Positions 29,472-36,723 of a DNA stretch of 64,000 nt are shown one piece after another. The position numbers were made by a program, and so were the translations under genes. The notes beneath the pieces are model-generated. The model saw nothing but the letters and a program-made list of their open reading frames with translations. It ran no database searches and was not told where the DNA came from. The stretch lies in the NCBI RefSeq assembly GCF_001578885.1, contig NZ_KQ969495.1, positions 975,123-1,039,122 of the forward strand. The letters run 5' to 3'. Source of the DNA: Streptococcus sp. DD12 (GTDB lineage Bacteria; Bacillota; Bacilli; Lactobacillales; Streptococcaceae). Every line of letters begins with the position of its first letter. Within the stretch, counting starts at the first letter, position 1.

Positions 29472-29611
29472 TTCTGCACCTCGCATTCCAGATAGACCTG
29501 TTCTTCTTCAATAAGACCTTGTAGCAGGGACGTAGTCCTTACTTTGGAACAGTCAGATATTTTTCCTGCAGTTCCGAGAATACCTTTATTTTCAGAACTA
29601 TTATTCTGCAT
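29468..29611 (-). CDS. Small hypothetical ORF coupled to the racemase
   Basis: A 47-residue frame (MQNNSSENKGILGT to VYLECEVQK) ends in TGA overlapping the racemase ATG, so translation could be coupled. The same frame stays open further upstream into the end of the DUF4268 gene, and no convincing ribosome site precedes the ATG. It may be a genuine small protein or the tail of a truncated gene. I do not recognise it. Confidence 0.35.
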   Translation of the reverse strand: MQNNSSENKGILGTAGKISDCSKVRTTSLLQGLIEEEQVYLECEVQK

Positions 29612-29640
29612 TCGCGCTGCATTAGATTGCCCCCCTGTCA

Positions 29641-30567
29641 CTATATGAATTTTTTGAAAGCCTTCTTCATTTTGAGCATGACCTCGATTATCCAGTCAAA
29701 CTGTGCATTCCATTGGTTTTTATCAGCAAAGGTTACGCCCTTCTCGATAACGATGCGACTTGCCTTGCGTTCCAGCAGTTCTCGCCAGTCGAAGGTCAAA
29801 CCGGCATCTGATTCGATGGCATCCTTATTATCAAAGAGGGAGTGGAACAAATCTTTATCCTCACGGATATACAGTTCCACATCCAGTTCGTTCCGTTTTT
29901 GAATTTGTGATACGGCGATGTGGCAGGCAGAAGAACCCACGCTGAAGTTCATCCAATGATCCATAGACGGCTTTCGGCGATTGAAGTTCTTTGCAAACTG
30001 TGCGTTCTGGAAAGCGTATTCCTGGAACGCCACCCAATAGTCATATCTCTGCTGCTGAGTTTTACTTGCGGACTCGCTCTTTTTTACTTCCTTAGTCCAG
30101 TCATTCGGCTTTTCAATGACCTCGAACTTCACGGCAGGTTCAGAAGTGCCGATTCGGTATAATTTTATTTCGCAAAGAAAGAATCCGATTTTCTCATCGG
30201 TATGGTTGTTCAGCCATTCGATAGCGGCCTTATGTTCCTCACGAGCGTGTTTCACTACCCAAACGATAACATCCGCCGACTTGCCGGACGCATAAGTTAT
30301 CAGCTTACCGAGGTGGTCATGGTTGGTATCCTCCAGCTGATTCTCGATGATGATTTTTCTGTCCGTCCCCGTCTCGGACGCAAAGATATCAACATTAAAA
30401 TCGCCCACGGATGATTCCGTTTCATCCACGGTAACATCAAGACCTATCGCATCGGCGAGGAGAGAGATGTTATCGTCTTGCGAAAGCCACGGAGTGAAGT
30501 CCAGGGCTTCATGTGGCCACACGGTACGCAAATCTTTTATTTCTTTCAATCTGCTCAAATTCACCAT
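29641..30567 (-). CDS. DUF4268 domain protein with PD-(D/E)xK-like nuclease core
   Basis: 308 residues. The N-terminal half has a nuclease-like pattern: GDFNVDIFASE (Asp60), then KIIIENQLEDT (Glu75, Gln77), then HLGKLITYASG and ADVIVWVV. This D...ExQ arrangement resembles PD-(D/E)xK folds. The C-terminal half (RYDYWVAFQEYA to WIIEVMLKMKKAFKKF) matches the DUF4268 layout. Proteins of this kind are often found near restriction or other accessory loci; a defence or selfish role is an inference. The start has GGAGG within the end of the XRE gene, so the two form an operon. Target and activity unknown. Confidence 0.7.
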   Translation of the reverse strand: MVNLSRLKEIKDLRTVWPHEALDFTPWLSQDDNISLLADAIGLDVTVDETESSVGDFNVDIFASETGTDRKIIIENQLEDTNHDHLGKLITYASGKSADVIVWVVKHAREEHKAAIEWLNNHTDEKIGFFLCEIKLYRIGTSEPAVKFEVIEKPNDWTKEVKKSESASKTQQQRYDYWVAFQEYAFQNAQFAKNFNRRKPSMDHWMNFSVGSSACHIAVSQIQKRNELDVELYIREDKDLFHSLFDNKDAIESDAGLTFDWRELLERKASRIVIEKGVTFADKNQWNAQFDWIIEVMLKMKKAFKKFI

Positions 30568-30571
30568 CGTC

Positions 30572-30787
30572 TTAATCCTCCTCTCGCTTTAGATAGGTCA
30601 ACTCAACATCGTAACCCAGCTTTTCCATCAGCTGCAGAAAAGTTTTATTGACGATTCTTTCGTTATTCCTTATGAGTCGACTGATATACGGTGCCGAAGT
30701 GCCAATTTCTTCTGACAGTTTTGCCTGAGTAACATCATCCTCTATACATTTCACTTTCACATCGACTTCCACCATATTCTTCAGCAT
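30572..30787 (-). CDS. XRE-type helix-turn-helix regulator
   Basis: 71-residue DNA-binding protein. A classic HTH (TQAKLSEEIGTSAPYISRLI, about 20-39) is followed by a short C-terminal stretch (QLMEKLGYDVELTYLKREED), like small antitoxin-type regulators. I chose the ATG with GGAG eight bases upstream (MLKNMVEVDV). Five bases separate its stop from the DUF4268 start. A 6-bp palindrome, TACAAT-N2-ATTGTA, lies upstream and may be its own operator. Probably autoregulates the two-gene unit. Confidence 0.8.
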   Translation of the reverse strand: MLKNMVEVDVKVKCIEDDVTQAKLSEEIGTSAPYISRLIRNNERIVNKTFLQLMEKLGYDVELTYLKREED

Positions 30788-30829
30788 TCCGACTCTCCTC
30801 TGCTGTGGTAACATCTATTGCGCTTACAC

Positions 30830-30843
30830 TACAATTTATTGTA
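30830..30843 (-). promoter_or_regulatory. Putative operator/-10 of the XRE-DUF4268 operon
   Basis: Perfect palindrome TACAAT-TT-ATTGTA about 45 bp upstream of the XRE start. One arm (TACAAT) can act as a -10, so repressor binding would block the promoter. Confidence 0.4.
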
Positions 30844-30876
30844 TCGTAGAATTTTGATTTTTTCTATCCTTTAACG

Positions 30877-31035
30877 AAAAAAGGGCGCCCGCTCACCCCC
30901 ACACACTTCATTTTCAGTCTAGCGGATAGCCTTGACAGACTTTTTCTGGTTGGTACCAATATCCCAACTGGCCTTGTCATCGCTATTATCGGCGCCCCTT
31001 ACTTCCTCTGGCTGATGTCACAAAGCAATACCTAA
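30877..31035 (+). pseudogene. fhuG remnant with internal deletion
   Basis: Reads in frame KKGRPLTPTHFI, corresponding to fhuG around 27809-27842, then jumps directly to SLADSLDRLFLV, corresponding to 28267 onward, and continues to the fhuG stop (at 31035). About 420 bp are missing between the two parts and there is no start. A clear truncated copy of the permease gene at the right border of the insert. Confidence 0.85.
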
Positions 31036-31271
31036 AGCTTTCATGGCCCAATAAAATAAAAAGAGAGTCCTCTCGATAACCCCTTAAAGGTATCCGGTTA
31101 TCGCGTGACTCTCTTTTTTTAATTGCGGTTAGTGAAAACGAGCTGTGCCTTACTGTCAAATCCTTTAGCTAAAAGGGTGTAGTAGTCTTTAGCCGATTGC
31201 GTGATTTGTTCCTTATAGGCTTCCAGGTACTTGGCCTGTTCTTTGTCTGACAGGGCATCCGTGACAGCCTT
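30911..31271. repeat. Right direct repeat flanking accessory insert
   Basis: Second copy of 28264-28624 (offset 2647). After 31271 the sequence continues into the full DUF4230-like gene, whereas the left copy diverges after 28624. Confidence 0.9.
31058..31120. terminator. Second copy of the bidirectional terminator
   Basis: Same hairpin as at 28411-28473: AAAAAGAGAGTC/GACTCTCTTTTT outer and CGATAACC/GGTTATCG inner stems. Here it terminates the DUF4230-like gene on the minus strand. Confidence 0.85.
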
Positions 31272-31766
31272 ACCTGTGTCGATATTTTCTGTTGAGTAAC
31301 TCAAAAACTCACCAGAAGCACTGTAGAGCTCATAAGGGCTATTTTCATCCAGTTGGAAACCAATCACTTGATACTTAGGAATGGTGACCTGATACTTGTG
31401 TTGGCCAACTTGTTTGACAGAAACCTTTTCTTTGATACCAAACTTAGCCGTGTAGTTTAAGATGATAATGGCTTTTTTAGAAGACATCGGTACCGTCACG
31501 TTGGTTCCAGGGATTTTTGAATTCTTTTCAATCTTATCCACACGCTGAATCCCAACATTTAAAAAGACAACTTCACTAGCGCTTTCCAATTTTTTTGTGA
31601 CTAGCGTGCTCTGACGCGTGCCATTGGCGGCTTGTTGACCAAATCTAAAGCCTTTAGTATAGGCGTAGAAATAACCACCTACCAGCCCTAAAAAGACAAT
31701 CAGCAAAACAAGAAGAGACACCCTGGTATTTTTTAACCAAGAAAAAGTTTTTTTAATCGCAAACAT
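31119..31766 (-). CDS. DUF4230-like membrane-anchored protein
   Basis: 215 residues. One N-terminal transmembrane helix (RVSLLVLLIVFLGLVGGYFY, about 14-33) precedes an extracytoplasmic beta-rich domain (SASEVVFLNVGIQRVDKI, then MSSKKAIIILNYTAKFGI) resembling DUF4230. The ATG at 31766 follows AAGGA; a TTG six codons earlier is out of register with it. A truncated 3' copy exists at 28472-28624. It follows a 40-residue membrane peptide gene by 32 bp, probably in one transcript. Function unknown; the family is widespread in Firmicutes. Confidence 0.75.
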   Translation of the reverse strand: MFAIKKTFSWLKNTRVSLLVLLIVFLGLVGGYFYAYTKGFRFGQQAANGTRQSTLVTKKLESASEVVFLNVGIQRVDKIEKNSKIPGTNVTVPMSSKKAIIILNYTAKFGIKEKVSVKQVGQHKYQVTIPKYQVIGFQLDENSPYELYSASGEFLSYSTENIDTGKAVTDALSDKEQAKYLEAYKEQITQSAKDYYTLLAKGFDSKAQLVFTNRN

Positions 31767-31798
31767 GCATTCAGTTCCTTTCAAATAAGTATTACGAG

Positions 31799-31921
31799 TT
31801 ATTTAATCAAAAATGTCGCAGCAGTCCCTACAACCGCAATGACAATCGCCACAAAGGGGTTTAAAAATAAAAATACCGCCGTTAAAACAAGAGCTACATT
31901 GGGAATAATAAATCTATGCAT
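31799..31921 (-). CDS. 40-residue membrane peptide
   Basis: Short frame MHRFIIPNVALVLTAVFLFL... ending TAATFLIK, almost entirely hydrophobic with a Pro-containing turn (FLNPFVAIVIAVVG), so one or two membrane segments. AAAGGAAGG lies six bases before the ATG, a good ribosome site. It sits just upstream of, and in line with, the DUF4230-like gene, so the two are likely co-transcribed. Such tiny proteins are easily missed; function unknown. Confidence 0.55.
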   Translation of the reverse strand: MHRFIIPNVALVLTAVFLFLNPFVAIVIAVVGTAATFLIK

Positions 31922-32354
31922 CTCAAGCCTTCCTTTCAGTTTCTTTTAAGTTTTAATACCGCCTTTTACTATATTAAATTTCCGAAAAAAAAAAAACGTC
32001 ATAAATTGACTTCTTTCTGGCATTTTCTGCTGTTTTTCTTCCTCATATTGATAACCTTCCAAAAAGGCCGAGAAAATTTTCTCAGCCTTAGACCCTAGAA
32101 AACTGTTTATTGCTAGATGCTACAGAACTCTGCCACTAAAAAAATTTTTCCGTTAAGTCGAGCAAGAACCAAGACTTCCCGTCGTGAGAAAAACGCTTGA
32201 AACAGTAGTGTTTCAAACGTTTTGTCATTTTGAGAGCTTAAGCCAAAAGTTAAGCTAGGCAATCCGTCAGGAGGCGCTATTGTCCGCCCTCGCCTAAGGG
32301 TAGCCTTAAAAAGATTTCATCTTCAATCTCAGGCTGAGATGACTTCTCGGGACC
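31922..32354. other. Intergenic region with structured repeat
   Basis: No gene in 433 bp. It holds an A-rich tract (31984-31996), a weak -10-like TATAGT (31968-31973, minus) for the small peptide gene, and the dispersed structured repeat (32171-32307). A small hairpin ATCTCA/TGAGAT and AAGAT/ATCTT with a T run on minus may terminate argD. Confidence 0.6.
32171..32307 (+). repeat. Dispersed structured element, copy A
   Basis: 137 bp bounded by AAGACTTCCC and GGGTAGCCTT (terminal inverted repeats, two mismatches). Inside are stems AACGCTTGAAACA/TGTTTCAAACGTT and AGCTTAA/TTAAGCT. A third hairpin, AAGAT/ATCTT, follows the right end. Related copies are at 47965-48101 (reverse) and 52900-53037. 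Located downstream of argD. Confidence 0.85.
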
Positions 32355-33497
32355 TTAATCAATGGCTTCAAAAATGCTTTTTAAAATGCTGACTCCTTGA
32401 TCGATTTCCTGAGTTGTCAGGGTTAAGGGTGGCAAGAGACGGATAACATCAGAACCAGCTGTCAAAACAATCAGGCCTTGCTCACGCGCCTGACTGACAA
32501 TGGCTTGTAGGGAGGCTTTTGTTTGAATACCAATCATAGCCCCAAGCCCACGAATCTCAACCACCGAAGAAAGGTCGCCCAATTGCTCCTGCAATTGACC
32601 CATGAGGTAGCTGGCTTTTTCTTGGACCTGGGTCAAAAAGCCTGGTGCCTGCAGCAGGTTTAGCGTCGCCTGAGCTGCCTTCATAGCCAGTTTATTGCCC
32701 CCAAAAGTTGACCCATGACTGCCATAATCTAGAGCCCAGCCCAGTTCCTGCTTACCTAGCATGGCCCCAACCGGTACCCCATTAGCCAAACCTTTAGCCA
32801 AGGTGAAAATATCTGGGCTAATGCCATAGTGTTCAAAGGCATAGAGATGTCCTGTTCTTCCCATCCCTGTCTGCACTTCATCCACAATCAGCAAAATCCC
32901 TTGGCTTTGACAATAATCTGCCAGCGCCGAGACGAAAGCCGCATCCGCCGGAACCACGCCCGACTCCCCTTGTACCAGTTCTAACATCACAGCCGCCGTC
33001 TGGTCGGTTACCAAGGCCTTGACACTCTCCAAGTCATTATAGGTCGCATAGTGAAAATGAGGAACCCCAGCACCGAAACCTTGCTTAATCTTGTCTTGGC
33101 CAGTCGCTGACATGGCCCCAAAGGTCCGCCCGTGAAAGGACTGGTTAAAACTGATAATGTCTTCTTTGCCGCTAGCCTTACGGGCCAGTTTGATGGCTGC
33201 TTCGTTGGCTTCCGCCCCACTATTACAGAAAAAAGCTAAATAGTCTGGATGGGTCAGGGTCAACTGCTCCGCGACCGCTTCTTGCAAACTGTTTTGGTAG
33301 AGATTGGGTGTGTGCCAGATAGCCGCCACTTGTTCTTCTAGAGCTGTAACGACCTGTGGATGAAAACCTAGACCGGTAACCCCAATACCAGTTGAAAAGT
33401 CCAGATAGACCTTTCCTTGGCTATCAATGAGCGTATTGCCCTCAGCTTTGACAAACTCGATAGCCGCCCGATTATAGTTTTGAAATAGATGACTCAT
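32355..33497 (-). CDS. argD: Acetylornithine aminotransferase
   Basis: 380-residue class III PLP aminotransferase converting N-acetylglutamate semialdehyde to N-acetylornithine. Motifs: NSGAEANEAAIKLARK, FHGRTFGAMSATGQ, the PLP-Asp region LLIVDEVQTGMGRTG and the PLP-Lys motif FTLAKGLANGVPVGAM. Last gene of the argCJBD operon, starting three bases after argB. Length is usual for bacterial ArgD. Confidence 0.95.
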   Translation of the reverse strand: MSHLFQNYNRAAIEFVKAEGNTLIDSQGKVYLDFSTGIGVTGLGFHPQVVTALEEQVAAIWHTPNLYQNSLQEAVAEQLTLTHPDYLAFFCNSGAEANEAAIKLARKASGKEDIISFNQSFHGRTFGAMSATGQDKIKQGFGAGVPHFHYATYNDLESVKALVTDQTAAVMLELVQGESGVVPADAAFVSALADYCQSQGILLIVDEVQTGMGRTGHLYAFEHYGISPDIFTLAKGLANGVPVGAMLGKQELGWALDYGSHGSTFGGNKLAMKAAQATLNLLQAPGFLTQVQEKASYLMGQLQEQLGDLSSVVEIRGLGAMIGIQTKASLQAIVSQAREQGLIVLTAGSDVIRLLPPLTLTTQEIDQGVSILKSIFEAID

Positions 33498-33500
33498 GTT

Positions 33501-34238
33501 TTACCCTTTCTGAATAATGGTGCCTCCGGTCAATTGGTCGCTAATACGCACCTGACCTACACCAGCCGCCGCTGTCTGGCAGGCGCTCTCTAGTTTAGGA
33601 ATCATGCCCCCTGTAATTTGCCCACTCGTTTTCAAGTGGTCAAGGTCTTGAGAGGTCAATTTTGCGACAACTTGACCGTCAAGCAGTACACCTGGCACGT
33701 CCGTCATGAGGATTAACTCCTCTGCTTGTAGGGCCACAGCAACCGCTGTTGCTAGGTAGTCGGCATTGATATTGAGCAATTGGCCGTTGGCACTGTAGCC
33801 TAATGACGCTAATAAGGGGATATTGCCCAAATCCAACAGATGGTCCAGCCATGCGCGTTCAATCTTATCGACTTTTCCCACATACCCGTAGCGCTCTTGG
33901 TCGAGAAAACTTGCTGCAACAACCTGCTCCAAATCACTGCCTAGTTGAATCACGGGCAAACCTGCCTGGCGCAAGGTCTTTTTGATACTAACACCGACCT
34001 TATCAAGAAGGGCTGATTCTATCAAGGGCAGTTGCTCTTTTTCTGTGACGCGTTGCCCATCGACTTTTTTGCTGTTAACCCCCGCCTGTTGGAGCGCTTC
34101 TGTAATGGCAAAACCACCCCCGTGGACGAGAACAAGCTGTTTATTGGCCGCATGCCAAGCCTGCACTTGCTCCAAGAAGGCTGGCGTCAGTTGCTGACTA
34201 GCTCTCCCACCGATTTTAATAACAATGACTTCTGCCAT
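33501..34238 (-). CDS. argB: Acetylglutamate kinase
   Basis: 245-residue amino-acid kinase phosphorylating N-acetylglutamate. Motifs: VIKIGGRASQQL at the start (phosphate loop), VLVHGGGFAITEAL, INADYLATAVA and GGMIPKLESACQTA. Somewhat shorter than the usual 260-300 residues and with the GGRA variant at the N-terminus, as in some Lactobacillales versions. AAAGGAG precedes the ATG. Third gene of the operon. Confidence 0.94.
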   Translation of the reverse strand: MAEVIVIKIGGRASQQLTPAFLEQVQAWHAANKQLVLVHGGGFAITEALQQAGVNSKKVDGQRVTEKEQLPLIESALLDKVGVSIKKTLRQAGLPVIQLGSDLEQVVAASFLDQERYGYVGKVDKIERAWLDHLLDLGNIPLLASLGYSANGQLLNINADYLATAVAVALQAEELILMTDVPGVLLDGQVVAKLTSQDLDHLKTSGQITGGMIPKLESACQTAAAGVGQVRISDQLTGGTIIQKG

Positions 34239-34254
34239 GCTTAGCTCCTTTCGC

Positions 34255-35448
34255 TTAGGTCCGATAGAGGGAATTGATTTTCACATAATCATAGGAGAGG
34301 TCACAGCCCCAGGCCTTACCAGAAGCCTTTCCGGCATGCAAATCAACCTTGATTGTCAACTGCCCTTCTTGCAAAATATCATGCATTTCTTCATCGTCAA
34401 ATGAGACGGGACTTGAAGCCAGCATAACCGGCAAGCCACCCAGGGAAATGTCGATATTGTCCACCGGCACATCCACTCCGGCATAGCCGACGGCTGCCAA
34501 AATCCGCCCCCAGTTGGGGTCTTCCCCGAAAGCCGCCGTCTTGACCAAACTAGAACCAACAACACTCTTTGCCATCATCCGCGCATCCAAGGCATTGGGC
34601 GCCCCAGTTACTTCTACAGCAATCAGCTTGGTCGCTCCTTCGCCATCTTGGGCGATTTTTTTAGCCAAATCTTCCATGACACAAGCCAGCATGGCTTTAA
34701 AGCTATCATACTCGGGCGTGCCAAGTTCGATAGGCTGGTTGAGGGTGCAACCATTAGCCAAAACCAAGACCATATCATTGGTAGAGGTATCCCCATCCAC
34801 CGTGATTTGATTGAAGGTCGTCTCCACCAGCTCAGATAGGGCTGTTTGGAGAACCTCACTACTGATGACAGCATCGCAGGTGATAAAGGCCAGCATGGTT
34901 GCCATATTAGGATGAATCATGCCTGACCCCTTAGCCACGCCTGACATGGTGACGGTATCCTTGCCAAAAGTCTCTTGGACAGTGATAGTCTTAGTCATGG
35001 TATCAGTGGTTAAAATGGCTTTGGCAAAATCCTCGCTATTGCCATTGACGACAAGTTTTTCCAAACCTGACTTCAGCGTATCCATGGGCATCAGGTCCCC
35101 AATGACACCGGTGGAGGCAACGCCTACCAAATCAGGGTCAATTTGCAATTTCTCCGCTGTCCAAGCCTGCATGGTTTGGGCATCTTCCATCCCTTGAATA
35201 CCCGTACAAGAGTTAGCCACTCCCGAATTGACCACAATAGCTTGCATCTGCCCAGTCTTTTGAACCGACTGCCGCGTCAAAACCAGTGGTGCTGCAATAA
35301 CTTTGTTGGTCGTGTAAACCCCAGCCACACTGGCAGGTTTTTCCGATACAATCCAACCAAAATCCAATTTTTTCTTTTTAAAGCCAGCATGTAAGCCATC
35401 CGCTGAAAAACCTAGCGGGCTAGCAATAGTTCCATCTATAATTTTCAT
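34255..35448 (-). CDS. argJ: Bifunctional ornithine acetyltransferase/N-acetylglutamate synthase
   Basis: 397-residue enzyme that recycles the acetyl group from N-acetylornithine to glutamate. The self-cleavage site is intact: GSGMIHPNMATMLAFI, with the nucleophile Thr184. Other landmarks: GVYTTNKVIAAPL, VNSGVANSCTG and DPNWGRILAAVGYAG. It explains the absence of separate argA/argE here: the cyclic acetyl pathway. The ATG lies 27 bp after argC. Confidence 0.96.
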   Translation of the reverse strand: MKIIDGTIASPLGFSADGLHAGFKKKKLDFGWIVSEKPASVAGVYTTNKVIAAPLVLTRQSVQKTGQMQAIVVNSGVANSCTGIQGMEDAQTMQAWTAEKLQIDPDLVGVASTGVIGDLMPMDTLKSGLEKLVVNGNSEDFAKAILTTDTMTKTITVQETFGKDTVTMSGVAKGSGMIHPNMATMLAFITCDAVISSEVLQTALSELVETTFNQITVDGDTSTNDMVLVLANGCTLNQPIELGTPEYDSFKAMLACVMEDLAKKIAQDGEGATKLIAVEVTGAPNALDARMMAKSVVGSSLVKTAAFGEDPNWGRILAAVGYAGVDVPVDNIDISLGGLPVMLASSPVSFDDEEMHDILQEGQLTIKVDLHAGKASGKAWGCDLSYDYVKINSLYRT

Positions 35449-35475
35449 ATTATCTCTTTTCTTATTTTCTCGTTT

Positions 35476-36498
35476 TTAAAGGTAGGTCGGTGTTTTGACA
35501 AAGCCCATGTCTTCAGGAAGGCCAAACATGAGATTGAAATTCTGCATGGCTTGACCAGCTGCCCCCTTGATGAGATTGTCAATAACTGAAATAACCGTCA
35601 GCACATTAGTAGCCGAGTTGTAGGCAAAGCCAATATCACAAAAATTGGAGCCAATCACATTATGCAATTCTGGCAAATCCGTCTGCAAACGCACAAAGGG
35701 CTTGTCCTGATAGCAAGTCTGATAGAGGGCAAAGATTTCCTCTTCAGACAAGGGCTCTTTTAAAGGCGCATAGACCGTCGCCATAATCCCACGGTTGATT
35801 GGTAGGAGGGAGGTTGAAAATTGCAAGCTATCAAGGCTCTTATCGTAGCGCGCCAACAACTGAACAATTTCTGGAATGTGTTGGTGGCGATTGAGCTTAT
35901 AGGTCACATAATTATCATGGACATTAACAAAATGACTGGTTTCTGTGAGGGCCTTGCCAGCCCCTGTCAGACCACTCTTGGCATCAACGATAATGTGTTG
36001 GTTGTCTATGACACCAGCCTTGACCAGTGGTAACAAGGCTAACTCCGTCGCTGTCGCATAGCAGCCAGGATTGGCAATAAAGCGACTTCCTTTGGGGATG
36101 CCGACCTCTGACAGCCCATAGACAAATTGATCAATAATGTTTTGCTCGGCAGGTGGTTTAGGATACCATTTGGCATAGGTGGTTGCTGGCAAGCGGTGGT
36201 CCCCAGAAAGGTCTATCACAGGGAAGTTGGCTGCCACAAAGGGAGCACTCAACCTGCTGGCTACACCCGATGGCGTTGCCAAGAAAACCAGGTCCGCCTC
36301 AGCCATAATCACCTCAGGGTCAACTGCTGTAATAGGCAAGTCACAGACACCGGATAGGTAAGGGTAAATCGTTGATAAAGCTTTTCCGACATCGCGCGTC
36401 GCATGAATGGATACCAATTCTGCTTGAGGATGCTGAGAGAGCAACTTGACTAATTCTAAACCGCTGTAGCCTGTGACGCCGACAATCGAAACTTTCAT
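35476..36498 (-). CDS. argC: N-acetyl-gamma-glutamyl-phosphate reductase
   Basis: 340-residue NADPH enzyme reducing acetylglutamyl phosphate. The N-terminal VSIVGVTGYSGLELVKLL nucleotide motif and the catalytic Cys146 in IANPGCYATA are visible. First gene of argCJBD; GGAG precedes the ATG. A strong promoter with an ArgR-box-like palindrome is just upstream, so arginine repression of the whole operon is likely. Confidence 0.96.
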   Translation of the reverse strand: MKVSIVGVTGYSGLELVKLLSQHPQAELVSIHATRDVGKALSTIYPYLSGVCDLPITAVDPEVIMAEADLVFLATPSGVASRLSAPFVAANFPVIDLSGDHRLPATTYAKWYPKPPAEQNIIDQFVYGLSEVGIPKGSRFIANPGCYATATELALLPLVKAGVIDNQHIIVDAKSGLTGAGKALTETSHFVNVHDNYVTYKLNRHQHIPEIVQLLARYDKSLDSLQFSTSLLPINRGIMATVYAPLKEPLSEEEIFALYQTCYQDKPFVRLQTDLPELHNVIGSNFCDIGFAYNSATNVLTVISVIDNLIKGAAGQAMQNFNLMFGLPEDMGFVKTPTYL

Positions 36499-36512
36499 GT
36501 TTTATCTCCTTT

Positions 36513-36558
36513 TGAATAATTATACGAATTATTATACTCTTTATTTGATTCCTGTCAA
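36513..36558 (-). promoter_or_regulatory. argC promoter with ArgR-box-like palindrome
   Basis: Minus strand: perfect -35 TTGACA (36553-36558), 16-bp spacer, perfect -10 TATAAT (36531-36536). The AT-rich near-palindrome AATAATTATACGAATTATTA at 36515-36534 overlaps the -10 and start region, as an ArgR operator would. Confidence 0.7.
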
Positions 36559-36667
36559 GGTTTTTTCAAAGTTTTTATAAAAATCCAGAAATTTTCCAGC
36601 TTTTTTCCTCTAAGTAGACCGCTTTATTAGCTATTCCAGTATAAAAATCATTTTCCATTGCCCATAC

Positions 36668-36699
36668 AAAAAAGCCCAGAACTTTCGTTCTAGACTTTT
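36668..36699 (-). terminator. Terminator of the LPXTG protein gene
   Basis: Minus strand AAAAG..AGAAC pairs with GTTCT..CTTTT around a GAAA loop, followed by T residues, 25-55 bp after the stop. Confidence 0.65.
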
Positions 36700-36723
36700 A
36701 CTGGAAGTGACTAGTCGATGACC

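Larger units (their letters stand above)
28625..30910. mobile_element. Accessory insert between direct repeats
   Basis: About 2.3 kb of unrelated DNA between the two 361-bp repeats. It carries a racemase gene, a small ORF, a DUF4268 gene and an XRE gene, all on minus. No integrase or transposase is visible, and no terminal inverted repeats were found. Codon choices (for example CGC/GCG/CTG-rich stretches) look different from the flanking genes. The final part (30877-30910) already matches an internal fhuG piece. The first 150 bp (28625-28775) match nothing I know and hold only a 27-codon reading frame. Confidence 0.65.
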
